Translations under genes and position numbers: made by a program
Assembly: GCF_902459685.1 (NCBI RefSeq)
Contig: NZ_CABPSF010000001.1
Location: 1,178,001-1,242,000 of the forward strand
Length of the DNA stretch: 64,000 nt
Reading direction: 5' to 3'
Source of the DNA: Pandoraea iniqua
GTDB lineage: Bacteria > Pseudomonadota > Gammaproteobacteria > Burkholderiales > Burkholderiaceae
Shown here: positions 35,358 through 44,148 of the stretch, in pieces
Layout of the letters: each line of letters opens with the position of its first letter
How positions within the stretch are numbered: position 1 is the stretch's first letter
Notes under the pieces: model-generated
What the model was told of the DNA's origin: nothing
Seen by the model: only the letters and a program-made list of their open reading frames with translations
Database searches by the model: none

Positions 35358-37486
35358 CCCGCGTCATGTCGTGGCTTGGCGCTGCCGCCGGACGGCAGGA
35401 CATCGTGCTCGCCGCCCTATTGCTCGTCACCGTTCTGATGATCATCATCCCGATGCCGCCGTCGGTGATGGACATGCTCATCGCGCTCAATCTTGCGGTG
35501 TCGCTGCTGCTCCTGATGGTGGCGCTGTACGTCAACGAACCGCTCGACTTCTCTGTCTTTCCCTCCGTGTTGCTGATGACCACGCTGTTCCGGCTGGGGC
35601 TGACGATCAGCACGAGCCGGTTGATTTTGCTGCGCGCGGATGCGGGCGACATCGTCTACACCTTCGGCGACTTTGCAGCCGGCGGCAACATCGTGGTGGG
35701 GATGATTGTGTTTCTGATCATCACGGTGGTGAACTTCATCGTGATTACCAAGGGTTCCGAGCGGGTGGCGGAAGTCGGCGCACGGTTCTCGCTCGACGGC
35801 ATGCCCGGCAAGCAGATGAGTATCGATGGCGACCTGCGTGCCGGGACCATCGATGCGGTCGAAGCCGGCCGTCTGCGCCGGGTGGTGCAGAAGGAAAGCC
35901 AGTTCTATGGCGCGATGGATGGCGCGATGAAGTTCGTGAAGGGCGATGCCATCGCGGGCCTCGTCATCATCGTGGTCAATTTGCTGGGGGGAATCGGCGT
36001 CGGCGTGTTCATGCACGGCATGAGCGCGAGCGAGGCGGGTGCGCTCTACGCCATCCTGTCGATCGGCGACGGGCTCGTGTCGCAGATTCCGGCGCTGCTC
36101 ATCTCGGTGACGGCGGGCATTATCGTGACGCGCGTGCCGGGGGAACACCGGCATAACCTCGCGCGCGAGCTGACCGATCAGCTCGCGGCGCAGCCGCAGT
36201 CGCTGATGGTTGCTGCGGTGGTGCTGGTGCTGTTCGGCCTGATTCCCGGCTTCCCGATGCACTACTTCATCCTGCTCGCGGCAATGTCGGGCACGGCAGC
36301 GTGGTGGGTGCGCCGCCGGGCGCGCGAAGGCACCACGGGGGCGGGCGGTACCAGCGGAGACGGCAGCGCCGGGGGCGCACAAGCCGGACGCCCGGGCGCG
36401 CAGCCGTTGCAGGTTCGCGTGGGGATCGGCTTGGTGAATGCGCAGGCGGGTGGCGTGACGAGCGCGTTGACGAGCGGGTTGACGAGTGCCTCCGGCGGTG
36501 CCGGCTCGCTCAGCGCCCGCATCGACGCGTTACGCGATCAGAAATTCGAGCAGTTCGGCGTGCCGATGCCGGAGGTCTGTCTGGTGATCGACGCATCGCT
36601 TGCACCGGACACGCTCGATATCCAGCTCTATCACGAGAGCGTGCTGACCTTCCCGATGGCCGCTGATATGGCGCTCGCCCGATTTGACGGCGAGCACACA
36701 TTGACGACGCTGCGCGATCTCGTCGCCGAAGATAAAGACGACATGCCGCGAACCCCGTTGTCGTTCGGCGGCCACATGCTGTACTGGCTCACGCCGGCGC
36801 AGCGAGACCTGTGGCGCGCGCACGGCGGCGTCGCGCTGGAAGGCGATGAGCGGGTGGCCCATTGCGTGTCGCTGGTCATCGACGCCCACGCGGCCGACTT
36901 CCTTGGTGTACAGGAAACGCGCTTCCTGATGGATGCGATGGAAGACCGCTACGGCGAACTCGTGAAGGAGTTGCAGCGGCAGTTGCCCATCAACCGCACG
37001 GCCGAAGTCTTGCAGCGGCTGGTGGCCGAAGGCATCTCGATTCGAGACCTGCGGCGCGTGTTCGAGGCATTGATCGAATGGGCACCCCGCGAGCGCGATC
37101 AGATCATGCTCACGGAATATGTGCGGCTTGGCCTGCGGCGTCATATCACGCGGCGGTTCCGGCGGGGTAACGCGCAGATTGCGGGCTGGAATGTCGGGCA
37201 GGGGATCGAAGACACGGTACGCGCTGCCGTGCGTCAGACGTCGTCGGGTTCGTACGCCGATCTGAATGCCGAGCAGACGGAGTCGATTCTGTGCGCCATC
37301 GACGAGGTGCTGGCGGCGCACGATGGCAGCCCCGCCGTGCTGTTCACCGCGCTCGACGTGCGCCGCTTCGTGCGCAAGCTAATCGAGCGTGAGCGCGCGG
37401 ATCTGGCGGTGCTGTCGTTTCAGGAAGTGGCCGATGAGCCACATGTGCGCGTGCTGGGCACGATCGATCTGCAAGGGGCCTACTGA
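35354..37486 (+). CDS. sctV: T3SS export gate protein SctV
   Basis: The 710-residue protein has seven to eight membrane spans in the first 320 residues, with the family loop RFSLDGMPGKQMSIDGDLRAG near 140-160. A Gly/Ser/Thr-rich linker follows, then a C-terminal cytosolic domain (RIDALRDQKFEQFGVPMPEV to the end) that forms the nonameric ring receiving substrates. The linker is longer and more repetitive than usual. It corresponds to SsaV and leads directly into sctN. Confidence 0.97.
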   Translation: MTRVMSWLGAAAGRQDIVLAALLLVTVLMIIIPMPPSVMDMLIALNLAVSLLLLMVALYVNEPLDFSVFPSVLLMTTLFRLGLTISTSRLILLRADAGDIVYTFGDFAAGGNIVVGMIVFLIITVVNFIVITKGSERVAEVGARFSLDGMPGKQMSIDGDLRAGTIDAVEAGRLRRVVQKESQFYGAMDGAMKFVKGDAIAGLVIIVVNLLGGIGVGVFMHGMSASEAGALYAILSIGDGLVSQIPALLISVTAGIIVTRVPGEHRHNLARELTDQLAAQPQSLMVAAVVLVLFGLIPGFPMHYFILLAAMSGTAAWWVRRRAREGTTGAGGTSGDGSAGGAQAGRPGAQPLQVRVGIGLVNAQAGGVTSALTSGLTSASGGAGSLSARIDALRDQKFEQFGVPMPEVCLVIDASLAPDTLDIQLYHESVLTFPMAADMALARFDGEHTLTTLRDLVAEDKDDMPRTPLSFGGHMLYWLTPAQRDLWRAHGGVALEGDERVAHCVSLVIDAHAADFLGVQETRFLMDAMEDRYGELVKELQRQLPINRTAEVLQRLVAEGISIRDLRRVFEALIEWAPRERDQIMLTEYVRLGLRRHITRRFRRGNAQIAGWNVGQGIEDTVRAAVRQTSSGSYADLNAEQTESILCAIDEVLAAHDGSPAVLFTALDVRRFVRKLIERERADLAVLSFQEVADEPHVRVLGTIDLQGAY

Positions 37487-37487
37487 C

Positions 37488-38927
37488 ATGCGCCAGCCTG
37501 ACGCGATTCGTGTTGCCAATGCCTTGCGGCGCTCGCTCAGCGCACGCCGCAAGGCCTGCGACGAATGGCGTGCCACACCCGGGCGGGACATTCCCCATGG
37601 ACGTATCGACAAGGTCACGCCGAACGCGCTGCGCGCCCGCTTGCCCGGCGCGTCGCTTGGCGAGCAATGCCGCATTGTGTCGCCGGTCATCGATGCGGAG
37701 GTAATTGCCGTCGAAGGACCGCACGTGTGGCTGTCTCCCTACGCCGAACCGAGCGGCGTTGCCAACGGCGCGCTGGTGTATGCGCTCGGCACACCGTCTC
37801 GTGTAGCGGTGGACGAGCACATGGGCGGGCAGGTGCTCGACGGTCTCGGGCGACGGCTGGATGCGGGGACGAACACGGGGACGAACACGGGGACGAACAC
37901 GGGGACGAATACGGGGACGGATGCGGCGTTGCAAGGCATGTTCGACGATTCGCAGGACACTGCCCGGTCCGGGGCGGTCTGGCGATCGCTGGACGCCCCC
38001 CCGCCACCGGCGATGACCCGTGTGTTGGTGAGTACACCGCTGCCGCTCGGCATTCGCGCCATCGACGGTCTGTTGACGTGCGGCCGTGGGCAGCGAATCG
38101 GTATCTTCGCGGCGGCGGGCGGTGGTAAAAGCACGCTGCTTTCCATGATGTGTCAGGGGGCGGATGCCGACATCATTGTGCTGGCGCTCATCGGCGAACG
38201 TGGCCGGGAGGTGCGGGAATTTCTCGAACATGCGCTGACCCCTGCGGCCAGAGCCCGCACCGTCTGCGTCGTGGCGACCTCAGATCGCCCGGCACTAGAG
38301 CGGATGAAGGCGGCCTATACGGCGACGGCGATTGCCGAGGCGTTCCGGGATCAGGGCAAAGACGTGCTGCTGCTCATGGACTCGCTCACGCGTTTCGGAC
38401 GCGCCGTACGAGACATCGGTATGGCGGCGGGCGAACCGCTCGGCGCGGCCAGCGGTCTGCCGCCGAGTTTCTACGCCCGCCTGCCGCGCTTGCTCGAGCA
38501 GGCCGGTACGGCGGAGCGCGGCAGCATCACGGCGTTTTACACGGTGCTGGTGGAGGGCGACAACCTCGATGAGCCGCTGGCCGACGAAGTCCGCTCGATT
38601 CTCGATGGCCATATCGTGCTCTCCCGCCGGCTCGCGCAAGAGAATCACTATCCGGCGATCGATATCGCGGCAAGCCTGTCTCGCGTGATGCGCCAAGTGA
38701 CCGACGCACATCATGTCGAGGCCGCCGCACGTGTGCGCCGCGCGATGGCACTGGCTTCCGAGGTCGAACTGCTCGTACGCGTCGGCGAATATCAACCGGG
38801 GGAGGACGTCGAGACTGACGACGCGCTCTCACGCTCACCGGATATCCGCGCATTCCTGTGCCAGCCCTATGGCGAGATCGCGTCATTTGACGAGACGCAA
38901 GCATGGCTCGCCCGCCTCACGACCTGA
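37488..38927 (+). CDS. sctN: T3SS ATPase SctN
   Basis: A 479-residue FliI/YscN-type ATPase that strips chaperones and unfolds substrates. Walker A is GGGKST at residues 211-216 within IGIFAAAGGGKSTLL. Walker B is VLLLMDSLTRFGRA, and GLPPSFYARLPRLLEQAGT follows. Between the N-terminal barrel and the ATPase core there is an inserted low-complexity stretch from about residue 126, built from repeated Gly-Thr-Asn-Thr, which is longer than in other family members I know. It starts 1 base after the sctV stop; the longer in-frame start lies inside sctV. Confidence 0.96.
   Translation: MRQPDAIRVANALRRSLSARRKACDEWRATPGRDIPHGRIDKVTPNALRARLPGASLGEQCRIVSPVIDAEVIAVEGPHVWLSPYAEPSGVANGALVYALGTPSRVAVDEHMGGQVLDGLGRRLDAGTNTGTNTGTNTGTNTGTDAALQGMFDDSQDTARSGAVWRSLDAPPPPAMTRVLVSTPLPLGIRAIDGLLTCGRGQRIGIFAAAGGGKSTLLSMMCQGADADIIVLALIGERGREVREFLEHALTPAARARTVCVVATSDRPALERMKAAYTATAIAEAFRDQGKDVLLLMDSLTRFGRAVRDIGMAAGEPLGAASGLPPSFYARLPRLLEQAGTAERGSITAFYTVLVEGDNLDEPLADEVRSILDGHIVLSRRLAQENHYPAIDIAASLSRVMRQVTDAHHVEAAARVRRAMALASEVELLVRVGEYQPGEDVETDDALSRSPDIRAFLCQPYGEIASFDETQAWLARLTT
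37865..37924 (+). repeat. Five 12-base tandem repeats inside sctN
   Basis: Units of ggggacgaacac run five times (the fourth has one change and the fifth several). They encode Gly-Thr-Asn-Thr repeats at about residues 127-146. The unit is a multiple of three, so copy-number change would keep the frame. Confidence 0.95.
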
Positions 38928-39334
38928 AAGCGATCGCTCAGATCGACGCATTGACGTCGATTGCCAAGCGGCGGGAGGTGGGCCTGCGTGTCGCCGTGAC
39001 GCGGGCGACGCAGGCGCTCGATGAGGCCGAGGCGGCCGAGCGGCAACGGCGTCAGGCGTGTGAGGTGCAACGGCAACGCTGGCGCGACGCGCTCACGCGC
39101 GGCGGTGTGTACCGCCAACGCACGCTTTCCGAGGTGAGTCATTCGGTCGAGGCCGAGCGCTCGGCGCTGGTCGGCGCATCGTCTGCGCTGGACGCCGCCG
39201 TCGCCGCCTGCGCGCAGGCGCAAGCGGCCTTGCAAGCGCAACGGGTGCTATTGCAGGCGAATGCCCGCAAGCAGGAGAAGCTGCGCGAATGGCGGGCGTC
39301 GTTGCGAGCGTCGACGCGCTCGCACCGAGCATGA
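38903..39334 (+). CDS. sctO: T3SS central stalk protein SctO
   Basis: The 143-residue protein is almost wholly two long antiparallel helices rich in Ala, Arg, Glu and Gln (RATQALDEAEAAERQRRQAC; LDAAVAACAQAQAALQAQRV), the SctO/FliJ pattern. It sits in the ATPase ring and contacts SctV. It overlaps the end of sctN by 25 bases and is followed by sctP, as in SPI-2 (ssaN-ssaO-ssaP). Confidence 0.85.
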   Translation: MARPPHDLKAIAQIDALTSIAKRREVGLRVAVTRATQALDEAEAAERQRRQACEVQRQRWRDALTRGGVYRQRTLSEVSHSVEAERSALVGASSALDAAVAACAQAQAALQAQRVLLQANARKQEKLREWRASLRASTRSHRA

Positions 39335-39417
39335 GATTCAACCGAATTCCGATCGCAACCACTACGCAACATCAACGAAACCACTACGCAACACAACGCA
39401 ACCACAAGGACTTCACG

Positions 39418-39870
39418 ATGAGCACGATACGTCGCAATGGCATGTCAGCAGAGGCATTCGCCAGTCTGGGGGCCGGTTCGCTGGTGTCGCATCGCACGGC
39501 CAGCAAGGGGAGCGCGACACGTCGGCAAATGGATGACGACGATGAGCGGGAATTCACGCTGAACGCGGAACCGACACCGCGCGTCACCGGCCCGGCCGAC
39601 GTGCTGCGCTGGCTGCGCGTCTGGCACGCTCGGCAGGAGCAGGCGTGGGATGGCGGGAGCGCACTGCGGATCTGCGTGCACGGCGGCGTGCTCGACGAAA
39701 TGGTTGTCGAGGCCAGACGCGGGTTGCACGGCATCACGCTCAGCCTGCTGTCGCCGCGTCTCACGTTGTACCGTCGTCTGCTGACGCAACGCGGCCGTCT
39801 CGCGCGCACGATGACATGGCGGCTCGGATTGCCGGTGACGGTGGAAGTCGAGGCGCGCTATGCACCCTGA
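39418..39870 (+). CDS. sctP: T3SS needle-length/substrate-switch protein SctP (SsaP-like)
   Basis: A 150-residue protein. The chosen ATG at 39418 has an aagga Shine-Dalgarno; an earlier in-frame ATG at 39331 overlaps the sctO stop and would add 29 His/Asn/Thr-rich residues. The C-terminal part (LRICVHGGVLDEMVVEARRG to VTVEVEARY) resembles the C-terminus of the short SsaP as recalled. It lacks the long ruler region of YscP. The start and the exact role are uncertain. Confidence 0.68.
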   Translation: MSTIRRNGMSAEAFASLGAGSLVSHRTASKGSATRRQMDDDDEREFTLNAEPTPRVTGPADVLRWLRVWHARQEQAWDGGSALRICVHGGVLDEMVVEARRGLHGITLSLLSPRLTLYRRLLTQRGRLARTMTWRLGLPVTVEVEARYAP

Positions 39871-41050
39871 GCCGAACATCGCGATGGACGAGGCCATCGG
39901 CGACGAGGTGTTTGCCGACATGTTGGGCGGTGGCGGCAGCGTTCACTTTGCGCAAGGCGCTTTGCAGGTGCAGGCCGGTTGGCTGCGTATAGGTGGCGAA
40001 GGTCTGATCGTGACGGCGCGCATCGACGAGGGCACGGTCGGTGAAGTGCGCTTCTGGTGCGATACGCAGCAGTGGCGCGAGTGGCTTGCACCGTGGTTGC
40101 CGGTGCCGTCGTTCGACGCGCTGCCGGAAGCGTGGCACGACATTGCCGCATCGCTGACGCTGGCGTCAAACCCGGACAGCGACGGTGGCGGTAGCGGTAG
40201 CACTGGCGATAGCGACGACGGTGGCCGAGGCGGCGATGCATGGCCGCAGGCGACGCGAGTGATGCCATCGACCGTGGGCCTCGCGTGGCGTGTCGGTGTC
40301 GTGTTGCATCGCGATGGCAGGCGGCTGGCATTGGCATGGATCGATGGGGCGGCATCGTGGCTTCGCGAGCGATGCGAGCAGGCCGAGATCGATTCGCAGC
40401 CGATCGATCCCGCAGGGTTGCCGCAGCGCGAATGTCTTTTAGTCGCCGGGTGGGCCGATATTTCGCCTGAACGATGCTACGCGTTACGCGCTGGCGACGC
40501 CGTGATACTCAGCAAGCCGGCCGACGTAGCGAAGGGGGCGTATTGGGTTATCGACGGCGATTACGCGTTGTCGTTTCCCGGCGCGCATGCCGGCCAGCGG
40601 GCGCCTGCGAGCGGAGTCGAGGTGCTGCGACTGAATCCGGCGAACGTGAATCCCGAGGACGTGACGATGGACGCCCCGTCGCTCGTGCGCATCTTCGCGA
40701 TGCTGAGCGCGAAGCCGTTCCCGGTGCCGGTGCTCAATGCTTGGCGAGCCGGACAATTACCGGCAGCGCCCTCGGACCTTTCCCCCACTGAACCAGCGCT
40801 CCACATGAACCACGTCACGCTCTGGCGCGACGGTGCTGCGAGGGCGTCTGCGCGCTTGCTGTGCTTCGAAGACGGTCAACTTGCCGTTTGTCTCGAAGGC
40901 GAGCGCGGCGGCAACACGCTCGACAACACGTTCGAAGACGCCTTCGACAACGCCTTCGACAACGCGTTCGACGACACGCTCTGCGACATCGCCCAAAGTC
41001 CCGCCAATTCGGGTGGCGACCCGATGGGCGTGCACCCGCTGACCTCCTAA
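39860..41050 (+). CDS. sctQ: T3SS cytosolic C-ring / sorting platform protein SctQ
   Basis: The 396-residue protein overlaps sctP by 11 bases. It has N-terminal and central domains of the SctQ/SpoA type (VGLAWRVGVVLHRDGRRLAL; ALRAGDAVILSKPADVAKGAYWV). The C-terminal SpoA-like segment is degenerate, ending with a 12-base-repeat-coded acidic stretch (residues 354-373). A Gly/Ser/Asp-rich linker interrupts residues 115-135. An ATG at residue 270 (40667) has a gagg Shine-Dalgarno and may start a short form, as in SsaQ. Confidence 0.82.
   Translation: MHPEPNIAMDEAIGDEVFADMLGGGGSVHFAQGALQVQAGWLRIGGEGLIVTARIDEGTVGEVRFWCDTQQWREWLAPWLPVPSFDALPEAWHDIAASLTLASNPDSDGGGSGSTGDSDDGGRGGDAWPQATRVMPSTVGLAWRVGVVLHRDGRRLALAWIDGAASWLRERCEQAEIDSQPIDPAGLPQRECLLVAGWADISPERCYALRAGDAVILSKPADVAKGAYWVIDGDYALSFPGAHAGQRAPASGVEVLRLNPANVNPEDVTMDAPSLVRIFAMLSAKPFPVPVLNAWRAGQLPAAPSDLSPTEPALHMNHVTLWRDGAARASARLLCFEDGQLAVCLEGERGGNTLDNTFEDAFDNAFDNAFDDTLCDIAQSPANSGGDPMGVHPLTS
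40919..40978 (+). repeat. Five 12-base tandem repeats near the 3' end of sctQ
   Basis: Units of the form ttcgacaacgcc repeat five times with few changes and encode Phe-Asp-Asn-Ala type repeats. As in sctN, the unit keeps the reading frame. Confidence 0.92.
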
Positions 41051-41182
41051 GATCGCGCCACTTGTCGTGGCATCCCGTGCGTCGCCTAAGGAACCTTCCG
41101 GGCGTTGTCGCCGGGCGCTCGCACGATGCCGCACTTCAACGCCGCACACGCGTGCCGGCCTCGGGTACCCAACGGAGTCCGT

Positions 41183-41833
41183 ATGTCCCTGCTCGACCAC
41201 CCGGTGCAGCTTGTGGTGTTGCTTTCGCTGCTGTCGGTCCTGCCGCTGCTGGTCGTCCTCGGGACGGCATTTCTGAAACTGGCCGTCGTGTTCGCCTTGC
41301 TGCGCAATGCGCTCGGTACGCAACAAATTCCTCCCAACATCGCCATCTACGGGCTTTCTCTCGTGCTGACCTGTTTCATCATGGCGCCGGTCGTTTTCGA
41401 CATCGAAGCCAATCTCGCGAAGCGTCCCGTGGCACTGTCGTCAGCGAGCGCCGTGGCCGATGCCGACGCCAGCATTCTGGTGCCTTATCGCGCCTTTCTC
41501 ACGCGGCATACCGACCCGCGTCAGCGCGATTTCTTCGCCGGTATTGCAAGCGATACGTGGCCCGAAAAACACCGCGCCCGCATCGGCCCCGATTCGTTGC
41601 TCGTGCTGATGCCCGCGTTCACGCTGAGCCAGCTTGCCGAAGCTTTCAAGATCGGGCTTCTGCTCTACCTGCCGTTTGTCGTCATCGATCTGGTGATCTC
41701 GAACATCCTGCTGGCGATGGGGATGATGATGGTCTCGCCCATGACCATTGCGCTGCCGTTCAAGCTGCTGGTGTTCGTGATGATGAACGGGTGGGAGCAG
41801 TTGGTCCGCCAGTTGCTGCTTTCATACGCGTGA
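41183..41833 (+). CDS. sctR: T3SS export apparatus protein SctR
   Basis: A 216-residue FliP/YscR-family protein with four hydrophobic segments (LVVLLSLLSVLPLLVVLGTA; LKLAVVFALLRNALGTQQIP; C-terminal LLVLMPAFTLSQLAEAFKIG and MMMVSPMTIALPFKLLVFVM). Five copies form the core of the export gate. The start at 41183 was chosen for its Shine-Dalgarno and the family-typical beginning. The 132 bases after sctQ contain no gene, so the otherwise tight operon has a gap here. Confidence 0.96.
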   Translation: MSLLDHPVQLVVLLSLLSVLPLLVVLGTAFLKLAVVFALLRNALGTQQIPPNIAIYGLSLVLTCFIMAPVVFDIEANLAKRPVALSSASAVADADASILVPYRAFLTRHTDPRQRDFFAGIASDTWPEKHRARIGPDSLLVLMPAFTLSQLAEAFKIGLLLYLPFVVIDLVISNILLAMGMMMVSPMTIALPFKLLVFVMMNGWEQLVRQLLLSYA

Positions 41834-41852
41834 CCGGGCGGAGTGATTCGAC

Positions 41853-42119
41853 ATGAGTGAAGCGATCGTCGTCAAATTCACGAGTGAGATGCTCTGGCTC
41901 ACGTTGCTGTTGTCGTTGCCCACGGTCATTGTCGCGTCGGCGGTCGGCGTGTTCGTGTCGCTCGTGCAGGCGCTCACGCAGGTGCAGGACCAGACTGTTC
42001 AGTTCCTGATCAAGCTCATCGCCGTGTCGGTCACGCTGGTGGCGACCTATGGCTGGATGGGGAATGTGCTGCTCAATTACGCGGGCAGTGCATTCGAGCA
42101 GATCAGCCGGATGCAATGA
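41853..42119 (+). CDS. sctS: T3SS export apparatus protein SctS
   Basis: An 88-residue FliQ/YscS-type protein with two membrane hairpin helices and the family signature SLVQALTQVQDQTVQFLIKL. It wraps the SctR-SctT gate. It lies 19 bases after sctR. Confidence 0.95.
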   Translation: MSEAIVVKFTSEMLWLTLLLSLPTVIVASAVGVFVSLVQALTQVQDQTVQFLIKLIAVSVTLVATYGWMGNVLLNYAGSAFEQISRMQ

Positions 42120-42135
42120 CCGGAGCCCTCGCACG

Positions 42136-43011
42136 ATGTCTTCGGTGATGAACGCGTTCGCATCGGTATTGGGCTCGACGCTCGGCCCGGCATCGGATAG
42201 CGCGGGCGACGCGTGGTTCATGCGCGTCTGGGGCGACCTGTCCGGCTGGCTGCTCGCGTGGGGCGTGGCGGCGCTGCGTCCGCTTGGCGTCGCGATGTTA
42301 TTGCCCGTTTTCTCCCAAGGCATGCTCGGCGCCGGCATGCTGCGCAATGCGCTCGTGCTGGCGCTGGCGTTGCCCGTCGTGCCGATGGTGCACGCTGGCC
42401 TCGACATCGCGCCGCAGTGGGGCACGTGGGCGATGCTGATCCTCGGGGAACTGAGCGTGGGGCTCCTGCTGGGGTTTGCCGCGGCGCTGCCCTTCTGGGC
42501 GATCGACATGACCGGCTATGTGATCGACACGATTCGCGGCGCATCGATGGCAAGCGTGCTTAACCCGCTCATGGGGGCGCAGTCGTCGATCTTCGGCATC
42601 GCGCTCACGCAAATGCTGTGCGTGCTGTTTTTCGTGACCCCGGCCGCGCATTCCGTGCTCGCTGCGTTGTACGACTCGTACGCCGTATTGCCGCCGGGGA
42701 CGTCGTGGCGCTGGCAGGCGCAGGGCGTGCCTTGGTTGCTCACGCTGTGGCAAGCCATGCAGACGATGTGCGTGGCGGTGGCGTTGCCCGCCATGGTGGT
42801 GATGGTGCTCGTCGATATGGCGATGGGTTTCATCAATCGCGCCGCGCAGCAACTCAACGTATTTTTCCTTGCCATGCCGGTCAAGAGCGCGATGGCGTTG
42901 CTCGTCACGCTGGCCAGTCTGCCGTTCGCCATCGCGGTGCCGTTGGGCTACTGGTACCGGTTGCCTGAGTTGTTTCAGGCGTGGGTCGTGACCGCGCTGG
43001 GGAAAGGGTGA
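42136..43011 (+). CDS. sctT: T3SS export apparatus protein SctT
   Basis: A 291-residue FliR/YscT-type protein with six or more membrane segments (RPLGVAMLLPVFSQGMLGAG; LLGFAAALPFWAIDMTGYVI; DMAMGFINRAAQQLNVFFLA). The start at 42136 follows sctS by 16 bases; an in-frame upstream start lies inside sctS. One SctT completes the export gate. Confidence 0.95.
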   Translation: MSSVMNAFASVLGSTLGPASDSAGDAWFMRVWGDLSGWLLAWGVAALRPLGVAMLLPVFSQGMLGAGMLRNALVLALALPVVPMVHAGLDIAPQWGTWAMLILGELSVGLLLGFAAALPFWAIDMTGYVIDTIRGASMASVLNPLMGAQSSIFGIALTQMLCVLFFVTPAAHSVLAALYDSYAVLPPGTSWRWQAQGVPWLLTLWQAMQTMCVAVALPAMVVMVLVDMAMGFINRAAQQLNVFFLAMPVKSAMALLVTLASLPFAIAVPLGYWYRLPELFQAWVVTALGKG

Positions 43012-43017
43012 GCAGCG

Positions 43018-44148
43018 ATGAGCGAAAAGAACCAGCCGCCCACGCCCAAGAAGATTCAGGACGAGCGAAAGAAGGGGCGCGTCGCAAAAAGCGCCGACCT
43101 CACGGTATGCGCGCAACTCGGCGTGGTGCTGGCGTGGCTGGTCTTCGAGGGCCCCGCGCTGTATGGCGCCTGTGTCGGGCTGGTGCAGCGCATGCTGCTG
43201 GTGCTGGGCGACCCGGTGGGTGAAGCGGTGCGTGGCTTGCTGGTGCCGTCGCTGCTGCTGCTCGTGCGATTTTGCGGCGGGTTGGGCGTGGTGCTGATCG
43301 TGACCACGTGGCTCGTCATGGTGCTGCAAATCGGCGTGCTGGTGGCACCGGACGCGATTACGCCGAAGTTCGAACGCATCGATCCCATTGCCAAAGCGAA
43401 GCAACTGTTCTCGATTCAGTCGCTCTTCGAGTTTGCGAAGTCGTTGCTCAAGGTCGGCGTGCTCGGCACGGTGTTCTTCTATCTGATCCGGCAGTACACC
43501 CCATCGCTTGCCGTGCTGCCGCAATGCGGCGCGGACTGCGGCCTCACGTTGACGGCACGTTTGCTGTTCTGGCTGATGTCGGTGCTCATCATCGCGTACG
43601 TGGTGTTCGGTGCGCTCGATTTCGCCTATCAAAAGTACAACCTTCACAAGCAACTGATGATGTCGCACGACGAGATCAAGCGCGAATTCAAAGAGGTCGA
43701 CGGCAATCCGGAGATCAAGCACAAACGCCGGGAAATTCATCGGGAAACGATCGAAAGCGGCAGTCTCGCCAGCAATGTGAAACGCTCGACGGTGGTGGTG
43801 CGCAACCCCACGCGGCTCGCCGTGTGTCTGCGGTATGTGGCGGGTGAAACGCCGGTGCCCTGTGTCATCGAGAAAGGACGGGATGCGCGCGCCCGCACGA
43901 TCGTCGCGTTAGCCGAGCGCGAAGGCGTGCCGGTGGTCGAGCACATCCCGGTGGCGCGGCGGCTGATGGCAGATGTGGACATCGATGCACCGATTCCGTC
44001 GGATCTGTTCGACGTCGTGGCAGCGATTCTGCGACTCGCGCTCGATTTGCCCTATGAGGTGAATGGGGGCGTCAAGCCGGACGCTGACGAGGCGGCATCG
44101 GCGGCATCCGTGACGGCGGCGGCACCGGGCAAAGGGGATGCGTCGTGA
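43018..44148 (+). CDS. sctU: T3SS export switch protein SctU
   Basis: A 376-residue FlhB/YscU-type protein: N-terminal EKNQPPTPKKIQDERKKGRVAKS, four membrane segments (about residues 30-205), then a cytosolic domain. Autocleavage between Asn and Pro of an NPTH loop controls substrate switching. Here the loop reads NPTR at residues 263-266 (VVVRNPTRLAVCLRY), so the usual His is replaced by Arg. The C-terminal tail is Ala-rich. It overlaps the next gene by 4 bases. Confidence 0.95.
   Translation: MSEKNQPPTPKKIQDERKKGRVAKSADLTVCAQLGVVLAWLVFEGPALYGACVGLVQRMLLVLGDPVGEAVRGLLVPSLLLLVRFCGGLGVVLIVTTWLVMVLQIGVLVAPDAITPKFERIDPIAKAKQLFSIQSLFEFAKSLLKVGVLGTVFFYLIRQYTPSLAVLPQCGADCGLTLTARLLFWLMSVLIIAYVVFGALDFAYQKYNLHKQLMMSHDEIKREFKEVDGNPEIKHKRREIHRETIESGSLASNVKRSTVVVRNPTRLAVCLRYVAGETPVPCVIEKGRDARARTIVALAEREGVPVVEHIPVARRLMADVDIDAPIPSDLFDVVAAILRLALDLPYEVNGGVKPDADEAASAASVTAAAPGKGDAS

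Noticed and set aside
37865-37924. The tandem array considered as a CRISPR or regulatory repeat
   Set aside because: Units are 12 bases, contiguous without spacers, and lie in frame inside sctN.
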